The translations under genes were made by a program, and so were the position numbers. Shown here one piece after another: positions 34,019-47,700 of a stretch of DNA of 64,000 nt. Below the pieces are notes generated by a model. That model was given only the letters and a program-made list of their open reading frames with translations. It had not been told where the DNA came from and made no database searches. Location of the stretch: the NCBI RefSeq assembly GCF_033568475.1, contig NC_133121.1, positions 8,494,001 to 8,558,000 of the forward strand, in the 5' to 3' direction. This DNA comes from Henckelia pumila (lineage: Eukaryota; Streptophyta; Magnoliopsida; Lamiales; Gesneriaceae). Positions within the stretch are counted from its first letter, which is position 1. Each line of letters starts with the position of its first letter.

Positions 34019-35985
34019 TTTTTTTTTAAACACACATTGGATAATATTAAACCAAGTCCGAAATAATTACATTAAAAATCAAAGAAGGAGATGGAGTGAC
34101 CCATCTCGCCTCATCAGTCAAAAAAACAGCTTCCCTAGCCAAAGCATGGGCCGTCTGATTCGTTGATCTAAACACAAAAGAAAAACTACAAAAAGGAAAA
34201 TTCTTAGAAAGGATTATGCAATCCTGCAAAATAAGACCCAAACTAGAAGTGTCGGGTTCCATAATATTCAAAGCCTCAATCATCACTTTAGCATCTGATT
34301 CCACGATAACATGCGAAAAGCCTTTGGTCTTCATCCAGCTTAGCGTCTCTTTAATACAAATAGCTTCAGCAGTAGTTGGAGAAAAATACCCCCTCACAGT
34401 ACCATAAATAGCATTTATCACCAATCCATGAGAATTTCTCAAAATGCAACCAAAACCAATAAACTCCGCTCCTTCGAACACCGCTACATTTGTATTACAC
34501 TTCAAGTGACTTTCGGGTGGAGGTTTCCAAATAGTATTGTGAGCAGGCTGAGGATTTTGCTGAAGAGGAGCCGCCGACATCGATATTGTCTTCCATTGAG
34601 AAAGAAGCTGGAACGCTGACTGGAAAATAGAAGTACTTGCGACCTTGCTTCTGCCATTCCAAACTACATCATTTCTATTTTGCCAAATAAACCAAAGAAC
34701 AATATAAGCAAATTCGATATCTGAATGCTCGTGACGCATAACAATACTATTCCACCACTCCAAGATAGATTGAGTGACTGGCAGGTTACTCCCTATAGAG
34801 GTGAGACTCCAAACATTTCGAGCAAGAGGGCAAGCAACTAATGCGTGAAATTCATCTTCTGGCTCATGACGACACAATGAACACCACTCAATCACATTCA
34901 CCCTCCGAGATAAGAGAGCTTTCTTCGTTGGTAAACAAGAAGAAAAAAGTCTCCATAGAAAATTCTTCACTTTAGCCGGCACTTTTAGCTTCCACATAAA
35001 CTTCCAATTAAAATTTGGTGCAATAGGGTCCAACGCGATGTTGTTCATTAAGAGTTTATACCCACTCTTGACTGTATATTCACCCTTCGGTGCATCTGTC
35101 CACACCCATTTATCATCAAACAAGTGCTGGCTTAACGGAATCGATAAGATTAATCTTTGATCCCTTTTTGAGAATAAATCCTTCAAGATATCAATATCGC
35201 AACCACTGTTTGAAGCAATGCGCAGAGAACTGGATTTTGAATTGGCCATTTTAGAACAGCCCAAGGACTCTAAATAAGGGTTGTTTATATCTGGGAGTCA
35301 AGGTTCATTCCAAATATTTGTTTGGTGGCCAGAACCAATTCTTCAACGTGCCCCCTTTCTGATAAGATTTTGGGACATCAATAAATTCTCCAAACATAGC
35401 TTGGATTACGACCAATTTTTGCATCCAGGAAATTACAATGAGGGAAATACCGAGCTTTTAAAACCTGAGAAGCGAGAGCGTTTGGATCTGTCAGAAGTTT
35501 CCAGCCTTGCTTCGCAAGGAGCTAAATTGAATTCATGAAGCTTCTTGAACCCCAACCCTCCCATATCCTTCCTCTGGCAAAGTTTAGGCCAACTTTTCTA
35601 GCGCATACCATTCCCACTTTGCCCCGATTTTTCCCACCAAAACGAATTCATCATACGTTCCAATTCCATGCACAACAACTGTGGAATCGCAAATACACTC
35701 ATCACATAAGAAAGAAGTGCTTGAACCACTGCTTTAAGCAAAATCTCTTTACCTGCTCTAGATAACATTTTTTCCTTCCACCCATTCATCCTTCTCCACG
35801 CTTTCTCCTTAAGGAATGCAAAAATATCAGTTTTTTTTCTTCCAATAAGAGAAGGAAGACCCAGATATTGCCCATGATCAGTTGTATATCTCACGCCAAG
35901 AGCATCACAAATCCCTGATTTCGAAGAGGCCGGCTTCATGGCATTAAGGTGGCTAGATCGGCTCCTTCGATCTATCACCTCTTTT
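34019..35985 (-). mobile_element. 5'-truncated L1-type LINE
   Basis: Minus-strand order: end of RT domain, connector, zinc-binding zf-RVT domain, RNase H, short 3' UTR, then an A-tail seen as TTTTTTTTT at 34019-34027. Endonuclease and most of RT are missing, as usual for 5'-truncated LINE copies. Confidence 0.88.
34047..35980 (-). pseudogene. LINE ORF2 C-terminal part (RT end, zf-RVT, RNase H)
   Basis: 35980-35598 reads GQYLGLPSLIGRKKTDIFAF, RMNGWKEKMLSRAGKEILLK and MNSFWW, the thumb and connector of plant LINE RT. A frameshift or stop follows near 35590-35270. 35264-34047 (405 codons) is open: KGEYTVKSGYKLL, KVKNFLWRLFSSCLPTKKAL with CSLCRHEPED as zf-RVT, then a plant-type RNase H (NNTNVAVF-like start, GFGCILRNSHG, AEAICIKETL, VESDA, STNQTAHALA). 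The long intact part suggests a fairly young insertion. Annotation pipelines often call such frames 'ribonuclease H protein'. Confidence 0.88.
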
Positions 35986-37990
35986 TTGTAGATGATAGAT
36001 TACTTTTTTCGGAGCTAATTTGGAGGAATGCAAGGTGCTGAATTATTAATTAATTTATATGAGAAGAAATTTCTTCGGGAAATTTTTTTTCTAAAATTTT
36101 GTTTGTATAATTTTCTGAATTCATTTAATATTTTCAGAAATTTTGGTGCCGATAACGAATAATGGTCTTCACTGCGAAAATTACGGGAATCGACCTCTTC
36201 AGAAACCTTGTGTCCGTTCGTGAGTGGACGTTTTGTTTCATGAACGGATGCGTGCCCATTCAGAAAAGATACTAACTATTCAAAATTGACTCTTAATTGC
36301 TATAAATATGTACAATATCAGATTCAATATCATGTCTTGAATTAGAGTGGTTTACTCCATTAATTGTATCCTGAAAGAGATCGAAAAACATCTCTTAAAA
36401 GATAACGTTATATAACGTGCCTTTGGAAATTCAATTAAAATCTTTATACTATTTTCGAAATTCCACAAAAAATTTAACTCTCGAATCATTTTTTTTATAT
36501 CAAAATAACATTTTTCAGATACAACTTTAAAAAAAAACATTATTTTATGGGTTAATTGGACGTGGCTTATTTTATCATTACATAGGTATATCATACCTAG
36601 ACAATGCTCATATGGTGGAGGTTGTGATATAACAATTATTATATTTTTATTGTGTAATGGGATAAAGAATGCATGGCTAGAGTTAAGAGTGTTAAACAAA
36701 CCAAATTAAAATAAAAAATAAAAAAAAAAAGTGTTTTGCAAAAAGTTACATGTGCTTTGAGTTGGCCCATTATTTATTGTCCTTTTAACGAGAACAATAG
36801 TGTACTAAAATGGTACAAAAACCATCGTACATAGGTGGTTTTTTATCTAATAAATTGTGATTGTTTTAAAGCACTTTCACCGTTATCTTTCACATGTATA
36901 AAGTAGTATTTTGAAATGTTTTTAGGAAGTATTTTGAGTTCTTTTTTTCACGAATTCAAAAATGTTTTTCTTTCACAAATTTTATGACAAAAAAATTTCA
37001 AAAGTGTTTATTAAAAACATTCCAAAACACTATCTAAATAAACTCTGAGTTAATATAATAGTCTAAAACTCACGTGAAATAAATAAATCGTTATAAATGA
37101 ACTTTGCATGTAAATTCATCTGAAAAAAGTGTAGATAAAAAATGGTAATTATTATTAATATTTTTTAAATTATGAACTTGTGTCACGTGCATCATATGAA
37201 AATAAGCTGGTTTTAGACAAGTTATCAGAGTGATTAATTTTATACTTCCACTCTTAGCCAAACTAATTTAATAATTTCTCCCAATCAAGTATTTTTTGTT
37301 TTTTTGTTTTTACTAAACCCAATCTAGTGTTTGAAAATGCAAAGTGCTTTTGGCCCCACATTCTATGTTTTATTTTTATTTTTTTTATATCTTAAATCTA
37401 AAATCAAACATCACTCTCATTTTCATAACTCCAAGTCTCCAACCGTGTAAATTTTCTATGTTGTCAATTTATTTATCTACAATTATTTAGGTATTGTATG
37501 TGTTGATGTAATCTATCTAAATCAGTTGTATAATCTATTTATTCTATCCAATATAACCTGAAGTTGATCGAAATGTGGTACTCATACTCAGTGCGCATCG
37601 AAAAATAGCGACTGTAAACTTCACGTCATTATGCACAAAAAATTACTTTCTATTATATATACTAGGACTGAATTGCACGTGTTGCGTATATTATATGTTT
37701 GTACAATTCGTTTGGCGTACAAGTTCATGTACCGTCTTTTTTTATTATTAAATAATTATAAAAAAACAATATTAAATCATTGTAAAAAATAATAATAAAT
37801 AAAGTTGACGTGGGTAACGGAATGAACATATACGAGGAAGTCGCAGAAAGTGAGTTCACATAGAAGAAACTCGTAATCTCAAGACTGAAATCGGGAACCT
37901 GGTTGATCAACAACTCCCCGTGAACAAATTCACGAATTACAAAGTTTTAATCTTTTATTTTTTTCCCCGGTGAATTTTGCGGATTCGTAT
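35986..37990. other. Intergenic region upstream of the ABC transporter, no gene seen
   Basis: AT-rich, with only short chance ORFs. The promoter of the ABC transporter gene must lie in the right part; no element could be pinned down. Confidence 0.6.
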
Positions 37991-38043
37991 AGCCTTTGAG
38001 TTCACAGTTTCAAAGAATCATTTTGTATGTTTCTTTGTTTCTA

Positions 38044-41000
38044 ATGGGCAAGAAACAGCACATTGATTGGACTTCGAAATCCATTATGTCCACGGGGAGT
38101 GAAAGGGTGTCTCTGTTGAATAAAGAGGTGAGGAATTCTTTGTTTATTGTTGTCATCTCGTGTTATTTTTATTTTCTTGTTTATTTTTTTTGTTGCTTTT
38201 TGGTTGATTTTGCAAGTCGAAACACTCGGGTTGATTTGGGTATGGGTGGTGAGTGGAAAAGATTTTAAATGATTAACAATTATCGATACTGTTGTGGTGG
38301 TGTGTGGCTATGATGGTGATGTCAGGGTGAATGCAGTTGGCCAAGAAATTTCTGTGTTGTGTATCAAATATTTGTCTAGGATTTTGATTCAGTTGAACAT
38401 AAGAAGTTGTTTGGTATCGCGGTGATGCGGATTCGCACACTTTTACTTTCGAGAAGACGACATGGTTGCTAGAAATAGTTTCTGGTGAACGTTCACAAAA
38501 CACCATTTTAGGCTGAAAAGTTGGAGGCTTGAACCATTGTTATGAGTTAAAACTTGTTATTTTATCTGTTCATTGTTGTCTATCCTTGTTTCATGTGAAT
38601 GCCTTTAATGGGCTTGATATTTTGTCTTTTATGATCTTTGATCACTATATCAAGGCTTTTCCAAAGAAAGAGTTGTTAAACTAATACTTGAAACGATGTG
38701 TTTGTGACAATTCCGAGATATTGATTTGGATTGAGTTTAATTGCTATATTTTTGGTCCTGCGGTTATTAACTTCATAATCTATTCTTCATCTAGGCGCGG
38801 CGCAAGGCAAACGAGGATAGAACACCTGATGATCGAGCAACAGATCTTGAGCTAGGAGATGCCTCAGAGGTGGGTAATCAGCAATTGATTTTGTTAAATT
38901 GGTTTCTATTTGAACTCTAAATATGTGCATGGGACTCTTGCAAAAATACTGACTTTGAGGTTATTTCAGGCAGCCAATGTTGGATTTGGTAGAGTATTCC
39001 GTCTGGTGAGGAAAACCGTGGCACTTCGTATTGATGAAGTAGGTATTGTTCATTAGGATGTTTAGTTAATGGTTTCTTCAAATAAACAGGCAAAGCCGGA
39101 TGCTGGAAAGCTAATTCTTGCGACTGTTGCACTGTTGATTGCATCCACATCTAGCCTTCTTGTGGTAAGGCATTGTCCATGTTTATGCTATAGATCAAGA
39201 TTCAATCAGCCTGTTCGGCAAAAGCAGGAACATCAAGCAGTCGATCTATTTGTCCATCGATAAGCTGTCGAGTTTTTGCCATTATAAGTTTTCTTATAAG
39301 AAGTTTTTGGTTGCTTTATCTGTGAGAAGGATGGCATAAAGGGTATTTAAAAAGTATTGTTTTTATTTTGTTGCAGCCCAAATTCGGTGGCCGAATAATT
39401 GATATTGTATCTAGGAATCTGAAAACTCCTGATGAGCGAGATGAGGCATGGGATGATGTCAAGAAGACAATATTAGCTATCTTTTTAATTGTTGTTGTTG
39501 GGTATGAATTCATATCTCTGGCTTTTACTTCCTCTTTCTGGTTCGTACTTTGAGCTCTTCTTTTCATGATTACTACCCTTGCAAGCATCTTGATTTTGGA
39601 ACTTCCTTCCAGTTCTGTATCCACAGCACTTCGAACATGGTTATTTTCTTCAGCCAGTGAAAGGGTTGTTGCTCGGCTAAGGAAGACTTTGTTTGGTCAT
39701 CTAATCCAGCAAGTAAGTCTTGATTTTTGGAAATTGGTCAATTTTCTAGAGGAAATGAAGTTGGATCGTTAAATTTTATTTGGACTGATGACAACAGGAA
39801 ATTGCATTCTTTGATGTAACTCGAACGGGTGAACTTCTAAGCCGTCTATCAGAAGATACCCAAATTATCAAAAGTGCTGCAACAACAAATCTTTCAGAAT
39901 CGCTACGCAACGTGACCACTGCCCTCATTGGCATTGGTTTCATGATATCATCATCCTGGCAATTAACATGTGAGGATTTTCGAATTCTTTTGGTTACATG
40001 AGAACTTCCTAAAAAATTGACGTGTATTCTTTCTCAGTACTGGCATTAGCTGTTGTTCCACTCATCTCAGTTGGAGTCCGTATGTTTGGACGATATCTCA
40101 GAGAACTGTCACACGCAACTCAAGCTGCTGCTGCCGTAGCTGCTTCAATTGCGGAGGTACTATTCACCATGCATAATGAATGCTATATACTTTAGCTATC
40201 TGTGTTATTCAGTGTAAAGAAAACTTATGGAAACAGTCATGTTTTGATCTTTAGGAATCTTTTGGAGCAATTCGAACTGTAAGATCTTTTGCACGAGAGC
40301 AACGTGCAATCTCAGGTTACTCGGAGAAAGTTGATGAGACACTGAAACTTGGAATCCGGCAAGCTGTGAGTTCCCAATTTATGATCTTCTCTGTGCATGA
40401 AAAAATGGGTGCTGACTGCTGATTGCATATAGTATTTTTTGAAAAAGGAAAAACATATCTATATTTCACTAAAATTTCAAGCTACCCCATAATCTTTTTC
40501 AGTTTCCTAATCTCGTACTGCCGCATCCAGTTCCCTACTCTCAAATTCCTTAATCCACCCCTGATGCAGCCTCTTGCATCTATCATCTATGAGCTTGAGT
40601 TCCAACAAATCCTATCAAGCAGTATGTTAAATAATTACTGGGCGTTGAAATTTCACATATTTTTCTTCTTGAAAACTGCAGAGAATGGTTGGTTTATTCT
40701 TTGGAGGATTGAATGCAGCATCCACTTTATCTGTTATCGTAGTTGTAATCTATGGAGCTTACTTGACTATAATGGGCCACTTGACTGCTGGAGCTCTCAC
40801 ATCCTTCATTTTGTACAGCCTTACAGGTATTTGTATTTACTAAATCAGCAATAATCACCTAAATGGATATCGGTGTGAGAAAACCAAAATATAATACAAT
40901 ATAGAGGACAAAGACGTTTCGTATTTATCTCTGCAAGAATCATTCTTTTTGTTGGACTGTAGATATCCATATCGGTTGGATAAAATTCATGTGAGTTGCA

Positions 41001-43767
41001 TATATAAACAAGGACAATCCTCCTCTTCAGCTAGCTTTTGGGGTTGAGTTAGGTCCAAGTCTGTCATCTTTAACATGTTATCAGAGTCAGGTTTCGCTGT
41101 TATATGTTGGACCGTCCATAGTTGGACTGCTCATAGTTAGGCCACCAATTATTCCCATAGTTGGGCCAACTGTTAATATTTACACGCTCCAGATGTTCAT
41201 TCCTGGGCGTGAGGGAGGTGTATTGGTGTGTAGTTGTCCCACATCGGTTGGATAAAATTGTTGGGAGTTGCATATATAAACAAGGATGATCATCACCCTT
41301 TGAGCTAGCTTTTGGGATTGAGTTAGGATCAAGTCCATCATCTTTGGGGTTGAGTTAGGTTCAAGTTCATCATTTTAACTCTTTTGTTTCTTATTAAGAT
41401 GTGATAAATCAGCAACTTTTTCTTATCAATGAAATCTTCCATATGCAGTTGGATCCTCGGTATCCTCGTTATCAGGATTGTACACCACTGCAATGAAAGC
41501 TGCAGGAGCGAGTCGTAGAGTTTTTCAGCTTCTGGATCGGGTCTCCACCATGCCTAAATCTGGAGATAAATGCCCAATCGGGTTAGTTCTATTTACAAAT
41601 TTTTCCTTATATATTTATATGTATATTGGAAGTGTAGCCATGTCCTATTTCCGGTTTTCTACACAGTGATCCAGATGGAGACGTTGAGTTAAGTGACGTT
41701 TGGTTTGCTTATCCTTCTCGTCCAAGTCATATGGTGCTCAAGGTATTGTCCTGAGTCCTGATCGCTTAAATATCGGTTGAAATGTCAAAAAAATGTCATT
41801 TAGCAAATGATAATTCTTACACCTAAAAACTGCAGATTACATATTTTAGGCTGCCCTAAGATTTTCTTCTGTCCGAGTTAACAGCAGATCTGAATATCTC
41901 AAAACCAAGACTTTAGATAGTTCTTACCATCTTTTTGCACATTTGCAATTTACAATGATTTGCGTGCTTCGCAATTCTAATCAAGTAAAATCACTTTTCA
42001 TTGACACAGGGAATAACTTTAAAACTCAGTCCCGGCTCCAAAGTAGCTCTTGTTGGTCCGAGCGGCGGAGGAAAAGTATCAAACTCGTCACATTCGTTCT
42101 CTTTCTATTTTGTTCAAGTAAATGTACCCCTTGATTAACAATGTTATGGTAAATGTGCATCATGATTTGCAGACAACAATAGCTAACTTGATCGAGAGAT
42201 TCTACGACCCTCTGAAAGGGAAAATTTTGCTGAATGGGGTTTCCCTAGTGGAAATATCGCATGAATATCTCCACCAAAAGGTAACATCACTCGAACGATG
42301 CAATCCATTTCATGATAAGTTGATAACTACTCATTGTCTGTCATGCATGGACTGGTTTCATTTTTCTTGTAAACTTTTAGATCAGTATAGTAAGCCAGGA
42401 GCCAGTTCTTTTCAACTGTACGATTGAGGAAAACATTGCATATGGTTTTGATGGAAAAGCAAGTGATTCTGACATAGAAAATGTAGCTGTAAGTTCAACA
42501 CCGTCTTTTCTTCTTTTCGACTTCATGTTTTGTTCAGAAACCATACTGTTCAAATTTTTAACCTCACGAGTGATTGTCAATTCTGCAGAAAATGGCTAAT
42601 GCTCATGAATTCATACTAACATTCCCTGAAAAATATCAAACTGTTGTTGGAGAACGTGGATTGAGATTATCAGGAGGCCAGAAGCAAAGAATCGCAATTG
42701 CAAGAGCACTCCTGATGAACCCAAAAATCTTGTTGTTGGATGAAGCCACAAGTGCTCTTGATGCCGAGAGCGAATACCTTGTACAAGTAAGTTCATATTT
42801 CAAGTGCCCTCTTAATTTCATTGTGCGTCTCAGGATAGTTCTAGTTTGAAACTAGTCGTTCTTGTATCTTTTTGTGTTTATATCATATATCTCACTCAAT
42901 CACACTGTCATGAGCCTCCATTGCACCAATATGGATAAGTTAAAAGCCCAAAGGATTATTCTGTTATAATCTTTTGTAGGATTCTTTGTTATCTTGTCTT
43001 TTTTAAGTTTTAAACAATAGAATCATTCCATAGTTAGAGTGATATTTTATTTATGTTAGGATATTATTTTCTCTAATTGTACTCTATTATAAATAGAGCG
43101 TGTTTTATTAATAAAATTCATCAGGAAAATTAATCACAAACGAGACCTTGAAAGCTGCTTTTTCAAGTGTCAGTAGCGAATTGGTGCATATCATAATATA
43201 TGAACAGTTGTGATTAATTTTCCTGATGACTTTTATTAATAAAACACGCTCTATTTATAATAAAGTACAATTAAAGAAAATAATATCCTAACATAAATAA
43301 AATATCACTCTAACTATGGAATGATTCTATTGTTTAAAACTTAAAAAAGACAAGATAACAAAGAATCCTACAAAAGATTATAACAGAATAATCCTTTGGG
43401 CTTTTAACTTATCCATATTGGTGCAATGGAGGCTCATGACACACATACACTTGACATGGGTTTGGATCTGATATACACTAAAGTATAGAATCATTACCCG
43501 TTTCCAGTCACAGCTCGTTTGTATAAATTATCTCCTGCTGATCTCTTGCACATGTATCTATAGGATGCAATGGACTCGTTGATGAGCGGAAGGACTGTCC
43601 TTGTTATAGCCCACAGGCTTTCGACTGTGAAGAGTGCGGACACGGTTGCTGTCATAGCTGACGGACAAATAGCCGAAAGTGGTAGTCACGATGAGCTTCT
43701 GAGTATGAATGGGATCTATACTGCACTTGTGAGGAGGCAATTGCAAACAGCCAAAAGTGAAGTTTAA
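38044..43767 (+). CDS. ABCB27: Half-size ABC transporter, subfamily B (ALS1/TAP2-like)
   Basis: Seventeen exons, all GT-AG: 38044-38127, 38795-38869, 38970-39005, 39090-39164, 39377-39501, 39613-39712, 39798-39969, 40038-40156, 40255-40365, 40682-40826, 41449-41581, 41667-41742, 42010-42075, 42173-42280, 42381-42488, 42589-42786, 43564-43767. The joined CDS is 1935 nt (644 aa), normal for this family. One transmembrane domain (about 60-340) precedes one nucleotide-binding domain: Walker A GPSGGGK (ending at residue 439), SIVSQEP Q-loop, signature LSGGQ (538-542), Walker B ILLLDEA (558-564) and His594. Arabidopsis ALS1 is a vacuolar-membrane half transporter needed for aluminium tolerance and acts as a dimer. 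Start is the first ATG. Introns 10 and 16 carry repeats. Confidence 0.93.
40960..41375 (+). repeat. Degenerate LTR-like direct repeat in intron 10 of the ABC gene
   Basis: CATCGGTTGGATAAAATT, GAGTTGCATATATAAACAAG and AGCTAGCTTTTGGG occur in the same order at 40969-41055 and 41232-41323. The pattern resembles short LTRs of the TCCCACATCGGTTGG type. Confidence 0.7.
42906..43441. mobile_element. Foldback of two inverted LTR-like arms in intron 16
   Basis: Arm 1 (42906-43138) and arm 2 (43209-43441) are both 233 bp, inverted and differ at 3 positions, around a 70-bp spacer. Each arm runs TGTCATGAGCC ... TTAATCACA and contains TATAAATAG and AATAAAA, like a small LTR. The whole is flanked by CACAC and CACAT (4 of 5 identical), a possible target duplication. 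Confidence 0.9.
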
Positions 43768-43918
43768 GTGATACACAATGTGGAATGTGAGAGATAAGTT
43801 CGTGGGGTCAAAATGGCCTAAAGAAGCTATTTTTAGAAACATAGGAATAGTTTCTTTTGTGCTTCATTTGGTAATTGAGACTGTAACAGGGACTCTTTTC
43901 TTGTAAGTTACATTTCTA

Positions 43919-43924
43919 AATAAA
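43919..43924 (+). terminator. Poly(A) signal of the ABC transporter gene
   Basis: AATAAA about 150 bp after the stop codon at 43765-43767. Confidence 0.55.
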
Positions 43925-44123
43925 AATGAGATAGTATTTGGACTCAAATCGTCACTCACCTTTCTCAACTCTAGTTAGATGTAACCATCCCTCTGAAAAA
44001 TTCGAAATTCAATCATGTAAATTACGGATGAATCTGATACATTAAACCACCTTATTTAAAACCCGCTCATCCCGTTAAATTCTTGGGTTCACCCTGATTC
44101 TATCCGATAATCAGTGTCATTTA

Positions 44124-44278
44124 TTCGAACAGTAGATCTCTAGTGAGACAGTTTCACGAATTCTTATCCGTAGGACGGTCAATCATGACATATTTGTATA
44201 ATAAATAATAATATTTTCAGCATCAAAAGTAGTATTTTATCATGAACGACCCAATTAAGGAACCGTCTCACAAAATGT
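44124..44278. mobile_element. MITE-like repeat (GTGAGAC...GTCTCAC ends)
   Basis: Left GTGAGACAGTTTCACGAATT and right GGAACCGTCTCACAAA are inverted at the GTGAGAC core, with ATCATGAACGACCC inside. It lies between the convergent ABC and eIF3m genes. Confidence 0.55.
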
Positions 44279-44328
44279 ACTAGTGATTCACTGGAAATCG
44301 TGTACTAGTGATTCACTGGAAATCGTGT
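44279..44328. repeat. Exact 25-bp tandem duplication
   Basis: Two identical head-to-tail 25-bp units beginning TACTAGTGATTCACTGG, at 44279-44303 and 44304-44328. Confidence 0.95.
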
Positions 44329-44735
44329 TATTCAAAATATACTCGTCACAAGAAAAACACAGAAACGGCATTATTTGCACGTAAGAAGATGTCTGGTTCA
44401 TATAAACATGAAATATCAATATAATCACTTGCACCGGTACAAGTGATTTTCTCAACGTTTTCGAATCAGTGGAAAAAATGAAAACCAAGATAATATGGTG
44501 AAAGAGCGTGAAGAATGAGTGCCGCGTCAACAAATATAGAAATCCATGTGGCTCTTCGACAAAATTTCATAAAATAAAACATTGTTCATATTCGGCTACA
44601 AAATACCTTTGATAAAAACTCAACTAAAATTAGAGCAATGTGACTTGCCTGAGGTCGAGACTCTGGGGGATCATACCTGTGTGTGACAATACAATTCGAC
44701 TCACAATAAAATAAAATAGGACAAGAATAAAAGTC
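44329..44735. other. Region between convergent genes, no gene seen
   Basis: Holds the 3' UTR of eIF3m on the minus strand. Nothing else recognised. Confidence 0.5.
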
Positions 44736-47700
44736 TCAGCGAATCGCCAAGCCCTGCACTGCTTGAGTGCCATCTTCAGTAATCTTGTTCGCTTGGATGG
44801 TAGTAATCACATTCGAAATGTTTCCCTGGAAAAAAAAATTTGACAAACCAGTCACAAAACACGATGAAATATACAACAAATAAAACCGGTTTGATCCTAA
44901 AGAATGTGCATGCTCTCCGATTCAGCTATTTATATAATCAAATCAAACTAGACATGCCAGACCGCAATCCTACCCGCCATGCTCCGAGCTTTGATCTAAG
45001 TGCTTGCCATTGCTGATGTCCAAAATCGCGTTCAATACAGCGGCTGCAATACAATAATACGACTTGTAGACGATTTTCATAGCAATTTAATATACACATC
45101 TAACAAGTATATTACATACCTCACGATGACTACTTGGTTCATTTGATCAATCCTGCAGTCCATCAATTTTGCTGTTATAGCCTTCACAACCCATAACTCG
45201 ACCTCATTGCCTTCAATCTAAGAAGACCATGAAGCACAGAAATGAATAGAGATGTAAACTAGAAGTTATGCCCACAATTGGAAAGAAATGCATTACCTCC
45301 AGTGTGTCCTTAATCAATGTGTAAGGAACACGACCAGATTCAATCGTGCTAAGATCAACCAAGGATAGCAACCTCATCTTAGCAACACAATCCTCATGCA
45401 CCAGACCTAAACCATACCATAGAAACATTAAGCACCTGAAGATCGTAGACGAGTTGGCTTGCTCACTAAGTTGAATGAGGCTTAAAGCATGTAATAGTTC
45501 AAATGCAAGAAAGACAAGAAATAACTCACCATAGCTTGTGAGTAAAGTGGCATTAGTCGCATGGAAATTCAAATATGCATCCAGCCTCTGAGTCACAAAG
45601 ATTTTTAAAAGTTGATACACCAGGGAATATTTAGCATCCTTCTCCAGCTGTGCCACAGCTGGCATATCTTGTAAATCACTCTGGTGCACAAAACAGAGAA
45701 GGAAATTGAGAAGGCCGATGTAAATGCTTGCTAGTAAACAAGCTAAATGGAGATTGTGTCAAACAGAGAATGCCAAAACAATAAACCAAAAATAGAATCA
45801 TATCATACCTAAGGCACGACAATGAACTGATGAAGTGAGGATATAGTGCAGACACGTGCTTAAATTTAGTAAACATTGGAAAAAATGGTTCAGGAGAATA
45901 ACGTTTGGCAACCACCTTAGATGCAAAAGTTCATAAAACTGCTTTCACCCAAGACTAATAAGACTGAACTCGGATCTGCTTCTAATATTTATGGACTCGT
46001 ATTGAATATTTATTCTTCAGCTGAGCTCCAAAGATGGAGAGGGCAAAAAAAGCACTGTCGTGCTCGCAGCGAGGAACAGGAGAGAGAACCAAATAGTCCC
46101 AAACATAATTGCTTGAGAACTGATATAACGGAGTACTATGTATTTCAAAATTTAATCAATCATAAATGTTGCAGCATAGAGTGACTAGAGTCTTAACAAG
46201 AATTAGGTCTTTCTGACCATAATATGTAAGGGATGCTAGATAACTTTTCACAAAAGCTTTTGGGTCATAAGTGAACCTTCTAGACCATAATTAATCAAGA
46301 CTTCTTTACTTCAGATTGTCTTTCATTGATTACAGTAAGAGAATGTGATACAGGATGGTTAACAATGAGAAATGAAATAGATAACTCCTTAGAAATGCAG
46401 GCAAAAAACATTTGCATAACTGTAAAGATATTGAAGTTTGAAAAACGCATACTTCTATTTCTGGAAATACAGAATTAATATCTGCTCAGAAATTGTCATT
46501 ATATGCTCAAGGTAGGGCTCAAAGTCAAAGTTCATAACATGAAGTTCACTGCTTTTTGTATCAATAACAGCACATCCAGGCAATGTTTATTATGATTAAA
46601 ATTTGAAAGGATCAACTTGTTCCATTATTTGCACAAAGAGAAGAACTTTTTTTGTCTCGTACTAAATAATGTCAATAGGCACTTTTACATCGATGATGGC
46701 ACAGGGTCAAGACAAAAAATTCTTGCATAAAAGACGTGATACATGAGCAACCAGAAGTCGCGACAACCAGGTAACGACATCCACAAAATATTATACCAAC
46801 ATAATTAGGGACATAATCAAGATCAAAAGCACAAAAAAGATGGATGAAGGTTTGTAACATTCACAACTGAAATCAAGCAGAATTTTACCTGAAACATATC
46901 AGGTGTCTTAACAAACTCAATAACAGCTCGAACAGCTTCTTCTTTAGCCTCATTAACAGTTGAGGCATCTTCGCCAGAAAAAGTAGCCAGATACTTGACA
47001 AGAAATTTAAAAGAGTCTTTTGCAGTACTGGAGAGACAGGAATTATTTTTTTTTATCATCAGGAGATGACTACTTTCTTACTACAAAAAAATATATTGCA
47101 AATGTGTACAAAGCGAATCACTTATATTTCTAACCTCTTTGTCTCCTTCAATATATTAGAAACAGTGAGAAAGAGAGCTCTCTGGTCCGTCACTCCAAGA
47201 TTCCACTCCCTGAGAAAGTTATCCATCTTCTTGAAAGATGGAACAACATGTTCTGTAGCATTACCACTAACTGCCAAATTAAGTGCCTTCATATACACAA
47301 AGAATCGGCTATATGGGTTCTCCAATAGGTTGTAGAGGTTGAATAGACTGTATAAAGGAAAATGTTAGACAGCAGTTATAAGAACCTAGGATCTTGATGA
47401 TTAATTGAAAACATTTATTACATCTTCAGGCGCAGTGCGGGCTTATTGTTAGGCTGTTGAGTAAACTTGGATGCTATAAGCTCAGCCATCTCGTGCACTT
47501 GATCAAGACTCTCAGGCTTCTTAACAAGGTTGCATATAACAATATATATGCATTCGAGATCTAGAACGAAATTAATTAGCAGCCAGCAAGAAACATCTAA
47601 AAACTAAACATATGATTTTAGAATAAAACCACATTGACACTATGATTGCAAAAATCAATTATCAGAGCAAAACCAAATTCAAAAACTAACCTGGAAGAAT

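Noticed and set aside
41080..41092. Primer-binding-site-like TTATCAGAGTCAGG in the ABC intron
   Set aside because: Not next to a full LTR and no coding domains follow; at most a relic.
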